The notes: a model not told the origin generated them from the sequence alone. DNA of 64,000 bases from an uncultured Burkholderiaceae bacterium (GCA_934525625.1 CAKSZL010000001.1:310001-374000); one strand, 5' to 3'. Numbered from the stretch's first letter, positions 51,157 to 61,015 are shown. Numbers and translations are program-made.

Positions 51157-52758
51157 ATGAGCACAAAGCTTGATATGGTAATAATTGGAGCCGGTTTTGC
51201 CGGTATCTACCAGCTTTACAAAGCGCGCGAGCTTGGCTTGAGCGCACGCGTCCTTGAAGCTGGCGGCGGCGTGGGCGGCACGTGGTTCTGGAATCGTTAT
51301 CCAGGCGCAAGATGTGATGTCGAAAGTCTGGACTACTCATACTCCTTTGACGAACAACTGCAACAGGAATGGAATTGGACGGAGCGCTATGCTGCCCAGC
51401 CCGAGATTCTCCAGTACATCAATCATGTCGTCGACAGATTCCATTTGCGCGACGGGATCCAACTGAACACTCGCGTGGTAACCGCAAGTTTTGACGATGC
51501 CACCAACACCTGGACAGTGAAAACACAAAAGGGTGAATTGTTCACGGCCCGGTATCTGGTCATGGCGACGGGCTGCTTGTCTATCCCGCAAAAGATTCAC
51601 ATCCCTGGTCTTGAAAACTTCAAAGGTGGGATATATCACAGCGCTGACTGGCCGGAAGAGGGGGTTGATTTTTCCGGGCTTAAGGTTGGCCTTGTCGGCA
51701 CAGGCTCCACCGGCGTGCAGATGGTGCCACTGATTGCCGAGCAGGCCAAACACTTAACAGTTTTTCAACGTACGGCCAGCTACAGTGTTCCGGCTTTTAA
51801 CGAGCCGCTCAGCCCAGAAGCCTTGGCTGCCGCCAAAGCCCATTACGCCGATCGCCGGGCTGTAGCCGAGCAGGCAGTAACGGGACATTATCTCTTAGCC
51901 AACGATAAGTCAGCAGCAGCAGTCTCTGAAGAAGAGCGGCAAAAGGAATTCGAGTTCCGCTGGCGCGGTGCGGGTGGCGGGTTCCGAATGCTGCGCGCAT
52001 TCAACGACCTCGTTCGTAACCCGCTTTCCAATCACTATGCCGCCGAATTCTGCCGAAGCAAAATCAGAAGCATCGTCAAAGACCCGGAAACAGCTGAACG
52101 GCTTTGCCCCCGCGACGATCTGCCATTCGGTTCGAAAAGATTGTGCGTAGACACCAATTACTACGAAACCTTCAATCGCGATAACGTCTCTCTTGTCGAC
52201 ATCAAGACGAATCCTATTACACGTATTACTGAGCATGGGCTGGAAACCAGCGCTACGCATTACGAACTCGACGCCCTTGTGCTAGCAACCGGTTTCGACG
52301 CAATGACTGGTGCCATGATGGCCATCGATATAAAGGGCTCCAAAGGCGTCACGCTCAAATCCAGATGGGAGGCCGGCCCTTTGACTTACCTGGGCATCTC
52401 GGTGGCGGGTTTCCCGAACATGTTTATCGTCGCGGGCCCAGGCAGCCCTTCGGTGCTAAGCAATATGGTTCATTCCATCGAAGTACACGTCAATTGGATA
52501 GCCGACCTCATCGAACACTCGCATGCCCAGGGCATCTGCCGCATAGAAGCCACCGAAGAACATGAAGGGCGCTGGGTTCAACATCTTTCCGACCTGGCTT
52601 CCAAAACGCTGTATACACAGGGAAACTCGTGGTATCTGGGCGCGAACGTTCCAGGCAAGCCACGTGTTTTTATGCCTTATGTGGCAGGCGTCCCGGAGTA
52701 TCGCCGCGCCATTAAAGAAGTCGCCGCGAACGGCTACGAGGGTTTCACCTTGTCGTAA
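51157..52758 (+). CDS. Baeyer-Villiger monooxygenase (cyclohexanone monooxygenase family)
   Basis: This 533 aa flavoprotein has the FAD motif GAGFAG (11-16), the type I Baeyer-Villiger fingerprint FxGxxxHxxxWP as FKGGIYHSADWP (155-166) and the NADPH motif GTGSTG (181-186). It inserts oxygen next to a ketone to form a lactone or ester. ATG 51157 follows AGGAGTGTTTTG; an ATG six codons earlier is less likely. The two SDRs upstream could make the ketone, and the hydrolase downstream would open the lactone. Confidence 0.93.
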   Translation: MSTKLDMVIIGAGFAGIYQLYKARELGLSARVLEAGGGVGGTWFWNRYPGARCDVESLDYSYSFDEQLQQEWNWTERYAAQPEILQYINHVVDRFHLRDGIQLNTRVVTASFDDATNTWTVKTQKGELFTARYLVMATGCLSIPQKIHIPGLENFKGGIYHSADWPEEGVDFSGLKVGLVGTGSTGVQMVPLIAEQAKHLTVFQRTASYSVPAFNEPLSPEALAAAKAHYADRRAVAEQAVTGHYLLANDKSAAAVSEEERQKEFEFRWRGAGGGFRMLRAFNDLVRNPLSNHYAAEFCRSKIRSIVKDPETAERLCPRDDLPFGSKRLCVDTNYYETFNRDNVSLVDIKTNPITRITEHGLETSATHYELDALVLATGFDAMTGAMMAIDIKGSKGVTLKSRWEAGPLTYLGISVAGFPNMFIVAGPGSPSVLSNMVHSIEVHVNWIADLIEHSHAQGICRIEATEEHEGRWVQHLSDLASKTLYTQGNSWYLGANVPGKPRVFMPYVAGVPEYRRAIKEVAANGYEGFTLS

Positions 52759-52834
52759 TCGCGCCGCGCCACACCCATTGCCATCCGGGATGAAAGCCTG
52801 CCCTTCAATGTTGTATTAGGTATTTAGCCAGCCA

Positions 52835-53692
52835 ATGAAAAACCATACATCAGAAGTTAACGAAGTTCGTTGCGCCGTCGGCCCTTTCACTACGCAATGC
52901 CTTCTTGCCGGCGACGAGTCGGCGCCACCTGTGCTACTGCTGCATGACGGCGCCTGGGGCGGATGCGGTTCGGTTTCGTGGGGGGGCGTCATTCCTCGGC
53001 TCGCCAAACGCTATCACGTCATCGTGCCCGACATGCTCGGATTCGGCGCGACGGATAAGGCCGTATTTCTGGACAGCTCGCCGTATCTGTTCCGCGCCAG
53101 ACATGTCCTCGCCTTACTCGACGAACTGGGCGTTACCGAAAAGGTTCAGGTTGCCGGCAACTCTTTCGGGGGCACCATTGCACTGCGTATGCTGGAAGTT
53201 TGCGCCGAGCGCGTGTCATCAGCCGTTACGATCAACGGCACTGGCGGACCCAACTGGCGCTCCGAGTTTGGCAAGTCGGAGCTGGCTCACTGGGATGGCA
53301 GCCGGGCCGATCTGGAGCGGATTCTCGACTTGCTGGTCGATCGCACGCCTCATTTCGATTTTGACGCACAACTGGATGAACGCCTGCAATCCGGCATGAG
53401 CTATGGCCATTACCGGGCAATGAATGCCCCGTCATTGCCGCAGCCGGCCATCTTCAATGAGGGCAGAACACTCAATGAAGACTGGCCTGCCCCTATTGCC
53501 GCATGCGCTGCGCGCATTTTATTGGTCGGCGGTTTGAGAGACCCGCTTTTGGAGGCAAATTGGATAGATGAGCTCTCGGCCCGGTTGCACAGCCCAAAAT
53601 CGACTTGGCTGGATACCAAACATTCACCCAATATCGACGATCCAGCCGCCATCAGCGAACTGCTAGATGATTGGTTCTCAGGCGGATCTTAA
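52835..53692 (+). CDS. Alpha/beta hydrolase, probable lactone/ester hydrolase
   Basis: This 285 aa alpha/beta hydrolase has LLHDGAWGG (oxyanion region), nucleophile S110 in GNSFGG, an acid Asp in VGGLRDPLL and His in DTKHSPNID. It resembles meta-cleavage product hydrolases and small lactonases. It lies 76 bp after the Baeyer-Villiger gene in the same direction, the place of a lactone hydrolase. A ring-cleavage C-C hydrolase role is possible. It converges with the MetC-like gene only 3 bp away. Confidence 0.88.
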   Translation: MKNHTSEVNEVRCAVGPFTTQCLLAGDESAPPVLLLHDGAWGGCGSVSWGGVIPRLAKRYHVIVPDMLGFGATDKAVFLDSSPYLFRARHVLALLDELGVTEKVQVAGNSFGGTIALRMLEVCAERVSSAVTINGTGGPNWRSEFGKSELAHWDGSRADLERILDLLVDRTPHFDFDAQLDERLQSGMSYGHYRAMNAPSLPQPAIFNEGRTLNEDWPAPIAACAARILLVGGLRDPLLEANWIDELSARLHSPKSTWLDTKHSPNIDDPAAISELLDDWFSGGS

Positions 53693-53695
53693 CCT

Positions 53696-54901
53696 TTAGC
53701 GTGCGGGGCGGCACGCAGCTTGCAGCGCCTGCACCAAATCGGCCTGGAGGTCTTCCACCGCCTCCAGCCCGATATGCAGCCGCACCACGGTGGTATCGTC
53801 CGACCCCGCCCAATATCCATGCGGCGTCAACGACTCCGGCTCCACCCACTGCACCAGGCTTTCAAAGCCGCCCCAGGAAAACCCGATACTGAACAACTGC
53901 AGCGCATCGACGAAGCGCCGGCCCTGTTCATACCCCAGCTTCAGTTCCACCGACAGCAAGCCGTTCGAGCCCGTGCAGTCGCGCTGCCATAAGGCATGGC
54001 CGGCGTCATCCGGCCAGGCCGGGTGAAAAATGCGCGCCACCTCGGACCGGCCGGCCAGAAAACGGCAGACCTCCAGCGCGTTTTGCGCATGCTGGCGCAT
54101 ACGCAAAGGCAAGGTGCGCACCCCGCGCAGGGCCAGCCAGGCGTCGTCCGCGCCGATGGTATAGCCCATGGCATAGTGGGTGTCGTTGATGATGGGCACC
54201 AGGCTCTCGTCGGCCACCGCCACCGCGCCCAGCATCAAGTCGGCATGGCCGCCTATGTACTTGGTGCCCGCCACCACCGACACATGCGCGCCCAATGGCA
54301 AAGGGCGGAACACGTAGCCCGCGCCCCAGGTATTGTCGACGGCCAGCTTCAGGCCGTGTTCGCGCGCGAAGGCCGCCAGCGCGGGGATGTCCAGCATTTC
54401 CAGCAGCAGCGAACCCGGCGATTCCGCATATATCATGCGCGTCTCGGGCCGCAGATGCGCCCGCATCTCTTGCGGCGTGCCGCGGCAGTAGGTAATTTCG
54501 ATACCCATGCGGCGCAGCACCGTTTTTTCCAGGTAGCGCACCGGGCCGTAGACGCAGTCGGCCACCAACACGTGGTCGCCCTTGCTCAGCAAGGCCATGA
54601 ACACCAGGGTGACGGCCGACAGCCCCGAAGGCGCCAGGAAACTGCGCTGCGCGCCTTCCAGCTCGCAAAACACGTCTTCCAGCGCAATGTGGGTCTCGCG
54701 CCCAGGGCGGCCGTAAGTGCTGGGCCGCCCCCCCGCTCCGCGTTGAGCCACGACGGCATCCAGCGCCGCCAGATCCTGGAATCGCAGGGTGCTGGTGCGC
54801 ACGGGCGGCAAAGCCACCGGGGCCAGGCCGGTTTTGGGATTAAACTCGGCCATGCCCGTGTGCAGCAGCCTGGTTTCCAGTTTTGAATCGCGGTGCGTCA
54901 T
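53696..54901 (-). CDS. metC: Cystathionine beta-lyase (MetC-like), PLP-dependent
   Basis: This 401 aa Cys/Met metabolism PLP enzyme has the lysine for PLP at K214 (AGTKYIGGHAD), STYGRPGR near residue 61 and TWGAGYVFRP. It is expected to cleave cystathionine to homocysteine, pyruvate and ammonia. The stop lies 3 bp from the stop of the convergent hydrolase gene, at the right border of the lower-GC module. Confusion with cystathionine gamma-synthase or methionine gamma-lyase is possible, but MetC-type features fit best. Confidence 0.88.
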   Translation of the reverse strand: MTHRDSKLETRLLHTGMAEFNPKTGLAPVALPPVRTSTLRFQDLAALDAVVAQRGAGGRPSTYGRPGRETHIALEDVFCELEGAQRSFLAPSGLSAVTLVFMALLSKGDHVLVADCVYGPVRYLEKTVLRRMGIEITYCRGTPQEMRAHLRPETRMIYAESPGSLLLEMLDIPALAAFAREHGLKLAVDNTWGAGYVFRPLPLGAHVSVVAGTKYIGGHADLMLGAVAVADESLVPIINDTHYAMGYTIGADDAWLALRGVRTLPLRMRQHAQNALEVCRFLAGRSEVARIFHPAWPDDAGHALWQRDCTGSNGLLSVELKLGYEQGRRFVDALQLFSIGFSWGGFESLVQWVEPESLTPHGYWAGSDDTTVVRLHIGLEAVEDLQADLVQALQAACRPAR

Positions 54902-55212
54902 GAGCGCGGCCTATCTGTGAGTTTTGTCGTTGAATGATGTCTGCAAAACTACCATATTTGCCCGACGTCGGCGCAAGATGCATATGCCGACTCAACGCTG
55001 GAGGCGATCAGCCCACAGATGTTGCCAACGTAACTCATGCACGCCGGATTTGCGCCCGCTATGCCACGGATAGGTTCGGCCTTTTTTGCCGCTAAGCCGC
55101 CCCGAGGCAAAAAGCGCCTCATCAGAAGATGAGCCCGGACATGGGACAGTCGCTGCGGACTGCAAGCCAAACGCGCGGCATGGGCGTATTTATTTTTTGG
55201 AAGCTTTCTCGC

Positions 55213-55866
55213 ATGCTGCCCCTGGAAACCGTGATCTCGTTCTTCGGCATCGCCGTCATGCTGGCTTTCGCGCCCGGGCCGGACAACGTCTTCGTACTGA
55301 TGCAATCGGCCACCAACGGCCGGCGCGCCGGCCTGTTCGTCGTGCTGGGGCTGTGCACCGGGCTGGTCGGACATACCTTGGCCGTCACCGTCGGCCTGGC
55401 CGCCGTGGTCGCAGCGTCCGCCACGGCCTTCACCGTGCTCAAGCTGGCCGGCGCGGCGTATCTGCTGTACTTGGCCTGGGGCGCGTGGCGCGCGGTGCCG
55501 GAGGTGCGTGCCACCCCAACGGCGGACGGCTCCGGGCCAGCCCCGGCGCGCACGCCGCCCAGCGGCTGGGCGCTGTACCGACGCGGCATCATCATGAACC
55601 TGACCAACCCCAAGGTGTCGCTGTTCTTCCTGGCCTTCCTGCCGCAATTCACCTCGCCCGCCAGGGGCTCGGTGGCGCTGCAAACCGTCAGCCTGGGCGC
55701 GCTATTCATGCTGGCCACGCTGCTGGTGTTCGGCGGCATCGCCTTTTTTTCGGGGTTGTTCGGCGAGCGCATACAAGGTTCGGCGCGCGTGCAGCGCGGC
55801 TTGAACCGCTTTGCCGCCGTGGTGTTCGCGGGGCTGGCGCTGCGGCTGCTGACCAGCGAGCGTTAA
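55213..55866 (+). CDS. LysE-family amino acid exporter
   Basis: This 217 aa membrane protein has five to six spans. It starts MLPLETVISFFGIAVMLAFAPGPDNVFVLMQSATNG and carries the AFAPGPDN motif and KLAGAAYLLYLAWG. The family exports basic or neutral amino acids and homoserine lactones. The frame opens 84 bp earlier, but ATG 55213 gives a standard N-terminus. The preceding 90 bp contain a CTTTTTTGCC / GGCAAAAAG hairpin that may end the metC-side transcripts. Confidence 0.88.
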   Translation: MLPLETVISFFGIAVMLAFAPGPDNVFVLMQSATNGRRAGLFVVLGLCTGLVGHTLAVTVGLAAVVAASATAFTVLKLAGAAYLLYLAWGAWRAVPEVRATPTADGSGPAPARTPPSGWALYRRGIIMNLTNPKVSLFFLAFLPQFTSPARGSVALQTVSLGALFMLATLLVFGGIAFFSGLFGERIQGSARVQRGLNRFAAVVFAGLALRLLTSER

Positions 55867-55907
55867 ACGCAGCAGCCGCCAAGCCGAGCCGTAGGCTGAC
55901 AAAGCGA

Positions 55908-56390
55908 TCACGGCCTTGGCTTGCCGCGCTTGTCCAAGTTCGCCAGCATGTGCTTGATCAACTTGATCAGCAATTTTCTTTCCGCTGCCGGTATACCTTC
56001 CAGTAGCACCTCTTCGCGCCATATCGCATATACGTACACTTGATCGTGCAACTTGCGCCCAGCCTTGCTGAGCTCGTAGGCGATCTGCCGTTTTCCCAGG
56101 GGATATGCATCCAGATAGCCGCTCTTTACCAGCTTAGCCAAGGCACGGCTGACGCCGCCTTTATCGAGGCCCATGACCTTTCCGCCTGCGGCGGCGGTAG
56201 TACCGGGATAGCTCATGAAATAAGCCAATAGCTGCCATTCCGTTACACCTATCCCGAATAATTCTTTGTACAGCATTGATGCGCTGCTGGACACCTTATT
56301 GGATAACCACAGCACGAGCCTGGGCACATAGTTGTCCAAATCGAGAACCAGCCCCTGCCCGGCAGCGCCCCCGCGTTTGCGCTCAGCCAT
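55908..56390 (-). CDS. MarR-family transcriptional regulator
   Basis: This 160 aa protein has the MarR winged-helix fold (GIGVTEWQLLAYFMSYPG, GGKVMGLDKGGVSRALAKLVKSGYLD) and flanking dimerisation helices. ATG 56390 follows GGGAG. Upstream, the perfect palindrome GTTGAT-AA-ATCAAC overlaps its -35 box (TTGATT, 17-bp spacer, TATATT at 56526-56531). The same palindrome family lies before the SDR and Baeyer-Villiger genes, so it probably represses itself and that module until a ligand binds (inference). Confidence 0.9.
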   Translation of the reverse strand: MAERKRGGAAGQGLVLDLDNYVPRLVLWLSNKVSSSASMLYKELFGIGVTEWQLLAYFMSYPGTTAAAGGKVMGLDKGGVSRALAKLVKSGYLDAYPLGKRQIAYELSKAGRKLHDQVYVYAIWREEVLLEGIPAAERKLLIKLIKHMLANLDKRGKPRP

Positions 56391-56525
56391 TAATGACGCT
56401 CCCCATTGAATTCGCTCCCTACGAAGCCTTCCATCAACATTGCATCTCTCTTGCCATAAATTTTGCACGAAGCCGAACGCCCGCGCCACCACGCCGCCCA
56501 TCGGCCAGTAGCCACTGGCCGCTCG

Positions 56526-56555
56526 AATATATATGATTTAGGTTGATAAATCAAC
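56526..56555 (-). promoter_or_regulatory. marR promoter with overlapping GTTGATAAATCAAC operator
   Basis: On the minus strand, -35 TTGATT (56554-56549) and -10 TATATT (56531-56526) are separated by exactly 17 bp. GTTGATAAATCAAC (56542-56555 on the plus strand) covers the -35 box, giving a classic autorepression layout. It is 136 bp or more upstream of the marR start codon; the remainder of the gap to 56663 shows nothing else. Confidence 0.75.
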
Positions 56556-56663
56556 TATATATCAATGCCAAATGCTGGCGTCCCAGCCAACACAAGGACG
56601 GAAGCAATGATGCTATATCCGGCATCAGTGCGGGCAAACCAAGTTGGAGCCGCCACCCTCGGG

Positions 56664-57737
56664 CTATACCGCGCTGAAGCGATACACGCCGTCTTCGTCC
56701 AGTTGGCGCGTCAGCGCCTTGTCGAAGTACAAGGCGTGCAGGTGGGCCAGCGCCTCGCCCATGGCGAAGGTAAGCTGATGGGCGTCGAGTTCGCGGTGGA
56801 ACATGATGGGCACGATGTCCGCCGCTGAACAGGGCGCCTTGCGACAGGCTTCGAGCACTTCCTGCAGGCGTTCGCCATGGTGGGCGTGCTGCTGCGCAAT
56901 ACGCTCGTGCAGGCCGTGGAACGGCCGGCCGTGCGAAGGCAGCACCAGCGTATCGGGCGGCAAGCCGTCGTAGTCGCGCAGCGATTTCAGGTACAGAGGC
57001 AACGGGTTGGCCTCGGGTTCGAACTCGAACACGCTGATGTTGGTGGAGATGCGCGGCAGCACCATGTCGCCGGAAATCAGCACTTTCAGGGTGCTGCAAT
57101 ACAGCGAAACGTGTTCGGGCGCATGCCCGTAGCCCACGATGACCTGCCAGTCGCGCCCGCCCACCGGCACCACGTCGCCGTCCATCAGGCGGTCGAAGCT
57201 GGCCGGCACGTCGGGCACCAGGCTGGGGTAATACTTGCCGCGCTGGCGTATCTTGGCCTGCGCATCGTCGTCCTTCAGGCCATGGCGCAGAAAATGCGCC
57301 ACCGCCATGTCGCCGGCGGCCTGCACCTGCTCTTCGGACGCCGTCGAAAGGCGCGACCACAGCCGGCCCGTCATGTAGTCGGTCATGCTGATGGACAGCG
57401 GCGCCTGCCAGCGTTCGCACAGCCAATAGGCCAGGCCCAGGTGGTCGGGATGCATGTGGGTGGCCAGCACGCGCAGCACGGGCAGGCCGTCCAGGGCGTT
57501 CTCGAACACTTGTTCCCACAAGCCCTTGACCTCGTCGCGCGACACGCCGCAATCGACGACGGTCCAGCCTTCGCGCCCGTCGATTTCATCCCGCAGCAGC
57601 CAGAGATTGATGTGATCCAGGGCGAAGGGCAGCGGCATGCGTATCCAGCGCACGCCGTCGGCCACGTTGAGCGCCCGGCCGGGTTCCGGCAGGGCGTCCC
57701 CGAATGGATAATCGAGCTTCTGCTCATTGGGATTCAT
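56664..57737 (-). CDS. Metallo-beta-lactamase-fold hydrolase
   Basis: This 357 aa protein has the metal motif H94-x-H96-x-D98-H99 (THMHPDHLG), then GHAPEH, SGD and PSHGRPFHGL that complete the binuclear site. ATG 57737 follows GGAGAGACGC. C-terminal residues are helical. The substrate class (lactone, thioester or glutathione-type ester) is unknown. It lies between marR and aceK, with no obvious operon partner. Confidence 0.87.
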   Translation of the reverse strand: MNPNEQKLDYPFGDALPEPGRALNVADGVRWIRMPLPFALDHINLWLLRDEIDGREGWTVVDCGVSRDEVKGLWEQVFENALDGLPVLRVLATHMHPDHLGLAYWLCERWQAPLSISMTDYMTGRLWSRLSTASEEQVQAAGDMAVAHFLRHGLKDDDAQAKIRQRGKYYPSLVPDVPASFDRLMDGDVVPVGGRDWQVIVGYGHAPEHVSLYCSTLKVLISGDMVLPRISTNISVFEFEPEANPLPLYLKSLRDYDGLPPDTLVLPSHGRPFHGLHERIAQQHAHHGERLQEVLEACRKAPCSAADIVPIMFHRELDAHQLTFAMGEALAHLHALYFDKALTRQLDEDGVYRFSAV

Positions 57738-57869
57738 GCGTCTCTCCAAGTTTTTGTTGCAATGCAAGAAATAGTTTACGCCACCAGGCCCATCTCGTAC
57801 TATTGATGGTCGACGGCCCCCGCGATACGCGCCAGAGCCAGCCTGATCCTGCCTTTTGCGGCGTCAATC

Positions 57870-59705
57870 ATGTCTTATAGCGGCGATCATCAGCACATAG
57901 AGCCCCTGCACAAGCAGCACTCGCCCGACCAGGTGGCCGGCCGCATCCTGGACGGCTTCAACCGGCATTACGCCTTGTTTCGCTACGGTGCACAACGGGC
58001 CAAGTCGCTGTTCGAATCGGGCGATTGGCGCGCTATTCAACAACTGGCCCGCGAACGCATCGAATACTACGACACGCGGGTGCGCGAATGTTCCGCCCAA
58101 CTCAGCGCCGCGCTGAAGAACGGCGCCACACAGCATACCCCCGATCGGGACTTGAACGCTGAACAGCAGGCCTTTTGGCAGGCCACCAAGGCCGCCTACA
58201 CCACGCTGCTGGCCGGGCATCTGCAGCCCGAATGCGCGGAAACCTTCTTCAATTCGGTCTCGTGCCGCATCTTGCACCGCGATTACTTCAACAACGACTT
58301 TCTGTTCGTGCGGCCCGCCGTCGCCACGGAATACATGAACGGCAGCCAGCCTTCGTACCGGGTGTACTATCCGGCCGCCGAAGGCTTGCAAGCCTCGCTG
58401 CTGCGCATGCTGGCCGACTTCGGCCTGGCGGCGCCCTACGTCGACTTGCCCGCCGACGTGCGCAAGCTGGCGCGCAAGGCGGTGGGCCACCTGCGGCGCA
58501 CGCTGACGGCCGACGCCGGCAGCCGCATCGGCCCCGATTGCCAGATACAGGTGCTCAACTCCTTGTTCTTCCGCAACAAGGGCGCCTACGTGGTGGGGCG
58601 GCTGATCAACCAGGGCGCCATCCACCCTTTCGGCATCGCGCTGCTGCGCACGGCCTCGGGGCAAGTCCAGATCGATGCGCTGCTGCATACGGTGGACGAC
58701 CTCAGCACGCTGTTCAGCTTCACGCGCGCCTATTTTCTGGTCGACATGCAGGCCCCCTCGGCCTATGTGGAATTCCTGAACACACTGTTGCCGCGCAAGC
58801 CCAAGGCCGAGCTTTATACCGCCATCGGCCTGCAAAAGCAGGGAAAAACGCTGTTCTACCGCGACTTCCTGCATCATCTGGCGCATTCGCGCGATGCCTT
58901 CGAGGCCGCGCCCGGCATTCCGGGCATGGTAATGACGGTGTTCACCCTGCCGTCCTACCCCTACGTGTTCAAGCTGATACGCGACCGCATCGCCAAGCCG
59001 AACATGGATCACGCCACCGTGCGGCGCAAATACCAGCTCGTCAAAAAGCACGACCGCGTCGGGCGCATGGCCGACACCTGGGAATACTCGCAAGTGGCGC
59101 TGCCGCGCCGGCGCTTTTCACCCGAACTGTTGCAGGCCCTGCGCGAACAAGTGCCGTCGCTGCTGGAGGAAACACCGGAAGCCGTCATCTTGCGGCACGT
59201 GTACATCGAACGGCGCATGACGCCGCTGAACCTCTATCTGGCGCGCGCCCACGACGCCGCGCTGGAACTGGCCGTCAAACGCTACGGCGACGCCATCCGC
59301 GAGCTGGCCGCCGCCAACATCTTCCCGGGCGACATGCTGTTCAAGAACTTCGGCGTCACCCGCCTGGGCCGCGTGGTCTTCTACGATTACGACGAAATCC
59401 AGCGCATGACGGAAATGAATTTCCGCCGCATTCCGCCCGCACCCTACGAAGAAGCCGAGCTGGCCGCCGAGCCCTGGTATTCCGTCGGCCCCAACGACGT
59501 CTTCCCCGAGGAATTCCGCACTTTTCTACTGGGCAATGCGCGCGTGCGCCGGGCCTTTCTCAAATACCATGCCGAATTGCTCGAACCCGAATGGTGGCAA
59601 GCCTGCCGCGAGCGCGTGGCGCAAGGCCGCCTGGAAGACATCTTCCCTTACGGGCAAGATCGCCGCCTGCGCGCGCCGGCGTCCGCCGAAGCCGGCCAAG
59701 CCTAG
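57870..59705 (+). CDS. aceK: Isocitrate dehydrogenase kinase/phosphatase
   Basis: This 611 aa protein matches AceK along its length (RILDGFNRHYALFRYGAQRAK at the start, NDFLFVRPAVATEYM, FPSYPYVFKLIRDR-like stretch, IFPGDMLFKNFGVTRLGRVVFYDYDEI in the catalytic region). It phosphorylates or dephosphorylates isocitrate dehydrogenase to steer carbon into the glyoxylate shunt. No aceA or aceB is next to it here. Length is as in other betaproteobacteria. Confidence 0.96.
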   Translation: MSYSGDHQHIEPLHKQHSPDQVAGRILDGFNRHYALFRYGAQRAKSLFESGDWRAIQQLARERIEYYDTRVRECSAQLSAALKNGATQHTPDRDLNAEQQAFWQATKAAYTTLLAGHLQPECAETFFNSVSCRILHRDYFNNDFLFVRPAVATEYMNGSQPSYRVYYPAAEGLQASLLRMLADFGLAAPYVDLPADVRKLARKAVGHLRRTLTADAGSRIGPDCQIQVLNSLFFRNKGAYVVGRLINQGAIHPFGIALLRTASGQVQIDALLHTVDDLSTLFSFTRAYFLVDMQAPSAYVEFLNTLLPRKPKAELYTAIGLQKQGKTLFYRDFLHHLAHSRDAFEAAPGIPGMVMTVFTLPSYPYVFKLIRDRIAKPNMDHATVRRKYQLVKKHDRVGRMADTWEYSQVALPRRRFSPELLQALREQVPSLLEETPEAVILRHVYIERRMTPLNLYLARAHDAALELAVKRYGDAIRELAAANIFPGDMLFKNFGVTRLGRVVFYDYDEIQRMTEMNFRRIPPAPYEEAELAAEPWYSVGPNDVFPEEFRTFLLGNARVRRAFLKYHAELLEPEWWQACRERVAQGRLEDIFPYGQDRRLRAPASAEAGQA

Positions 59706-59833
59706 ACGCGGTAAGCTATGTCCAAACATCCGCGTTTTACGCTTGCCTGATATCAACCCCAATATCCAAGCCATCGATAGTCCGCACATAATCTCCCCCA
59801 TATACCAAAAGACCAACCGTCAAGGAGTCATGC

Positions 59834-61015
59834 ATGTCTGATCCCATCGTTATCGTATCCGTCGCCCGCACCCCCATGGGAGGCATGCTGGGCAGCCTGT
59901 CCGGCCTGGCCGCCCACCAGTTGGGCGCCGTCGCCATCAAGGCCGCCGTCGAACGCGCGGGCATTTCCGCCGACGCCGTCGATGAAGTCATCATGGGCAA
60001 CGTCCTGCAAGCCGGCCAGGGCCAGGCGCCCGCCCGCCAGGCCGCGCTGGGCGCGGGCTTGTCCAAGGGCGTGGCTTGCACCACCGTCCACAAGGTCTGC
60101 GGTTCGGGCATGAAGGCCGCCATGTTCGGCCACGACCTGCTCACGGCGGGCAGCGTGGACGTCGTCGTCGCCGGCGGCCAGGAAAGCATGAGCAACGCCC
60201 CCTATTTGCTGCTCAAAGGCCGCCAAGGCTACCGCTACGGCCATAGCACCGTCTACGACCACATGGCGCTGGACGGCCTGGAAGACGCCTACCAGCGCGG
60301 CACCGCCATGGGCGTGTTCGCCGAAAGCTGCGCCAGCAAATACGACTTCACCCGCGAAGCCCAGGACAACTTCTCGCTGGAATCCCTCAAGCGCGCCCGC
60401 GCCGCCATCGAAGACGGCAGCTTCAAGTGGGAAATCGCCCCCGTCACCGTGGCCGGCCGCAAGGGCGACACCGTCATCGACACCGACGAAAGCCCGCTCA
60501 AGGCCATGCCCGAGAAAATCCCCACGCTCAAACCCGCCTTCAAGAAAGACGGCACGGTTACCGCCGCCAACTCGTCCTCGATCTCGGACGGCGCCGCCGC
60601 CATGGTGCTGATGCGCGAATCCACCGCAAAAAAACTGGGCGCCGCCCCGCTGGCCCGCATCGTCGCCCACGCCCAGCACTCGCATGAGCCCGAGTGGTTC
60701 ACCACCGCCCCCGTCGGCGCCATGCAGAAAGTGCTGAAGAAAGCCGGCTGGCAAGTCGGCGACGTCGACCTGTTCGAAATCAACGAAGCCTTCGCCGTGG
60801 TCACCATGGCCGCCATGGCCGACTTGAAACTCGACCACGCCAAGGTCAACGTCCACGGCGGCGCCACCGCCTTGGGCCACCCCATCGGCGCCTCCGGCGC
60901 CCGCCTCATTACCACCCTGGTCGGCGCCCTGCGCAAAACCGGCGGCAAGAAAGGCGTGGCCTCGCTGTGCATAGGCGGCGGCGAAGGCGTGGCCATTGCG
61001 ATCGAGATGGTCTGA
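59834..61015 (+). CDS. Acetyl-CoA acetyltransferase (thiolase)
   Basis: This 393 aa thiolase has active Cys C89 in TTVHKVCGSGMKAA, NEAFAV, and GGATALGHPIGASGAR plus CIGGGEGVA near the end, the catalytic His/Cys set. It condenses two acetyl-CoA or cleaves acetoacetyl-CoA. It stands alone 128 bp after aceK with its own ATG at 59834 and a terminator downstream. The biosynthetic type (PhaA/AtoB) fits best. Confidence 0.94.
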   Translation: MSDPIVIVSVARTPMGGMLGSLSGLAAHQLGAVAIKAAVERAGISADAVDEVIMGNVLQAGQGQAPARQAALGAGLSKGVACTTVHKVCGSGMKAAMFGHDLLTAGSVDVVVAGGQESMSNAPYLLLKGRQGYRYGHSTVYDHMALDGLEDAYQRGTAMGVFAESCASKYDFTREAQDNFSLESLKRARAAIEDGSFKWEIAPVTVAGRKGDTVIDTDESPLKAMPEKIPTLKPAFKKDGTVTAANSSSISDGAAAMVLMRESTAKKLGAAPLARIVAHAQHSHEPEWFTTAPVGAMQKVLKKAGWQVGDVDLFEINEAFAVVTMAAMADLKLDHAKVNVHGGATALGHPIGASGARLITTLVGALRKTGGKKGVASLCIGGGEGVAIAIEMV

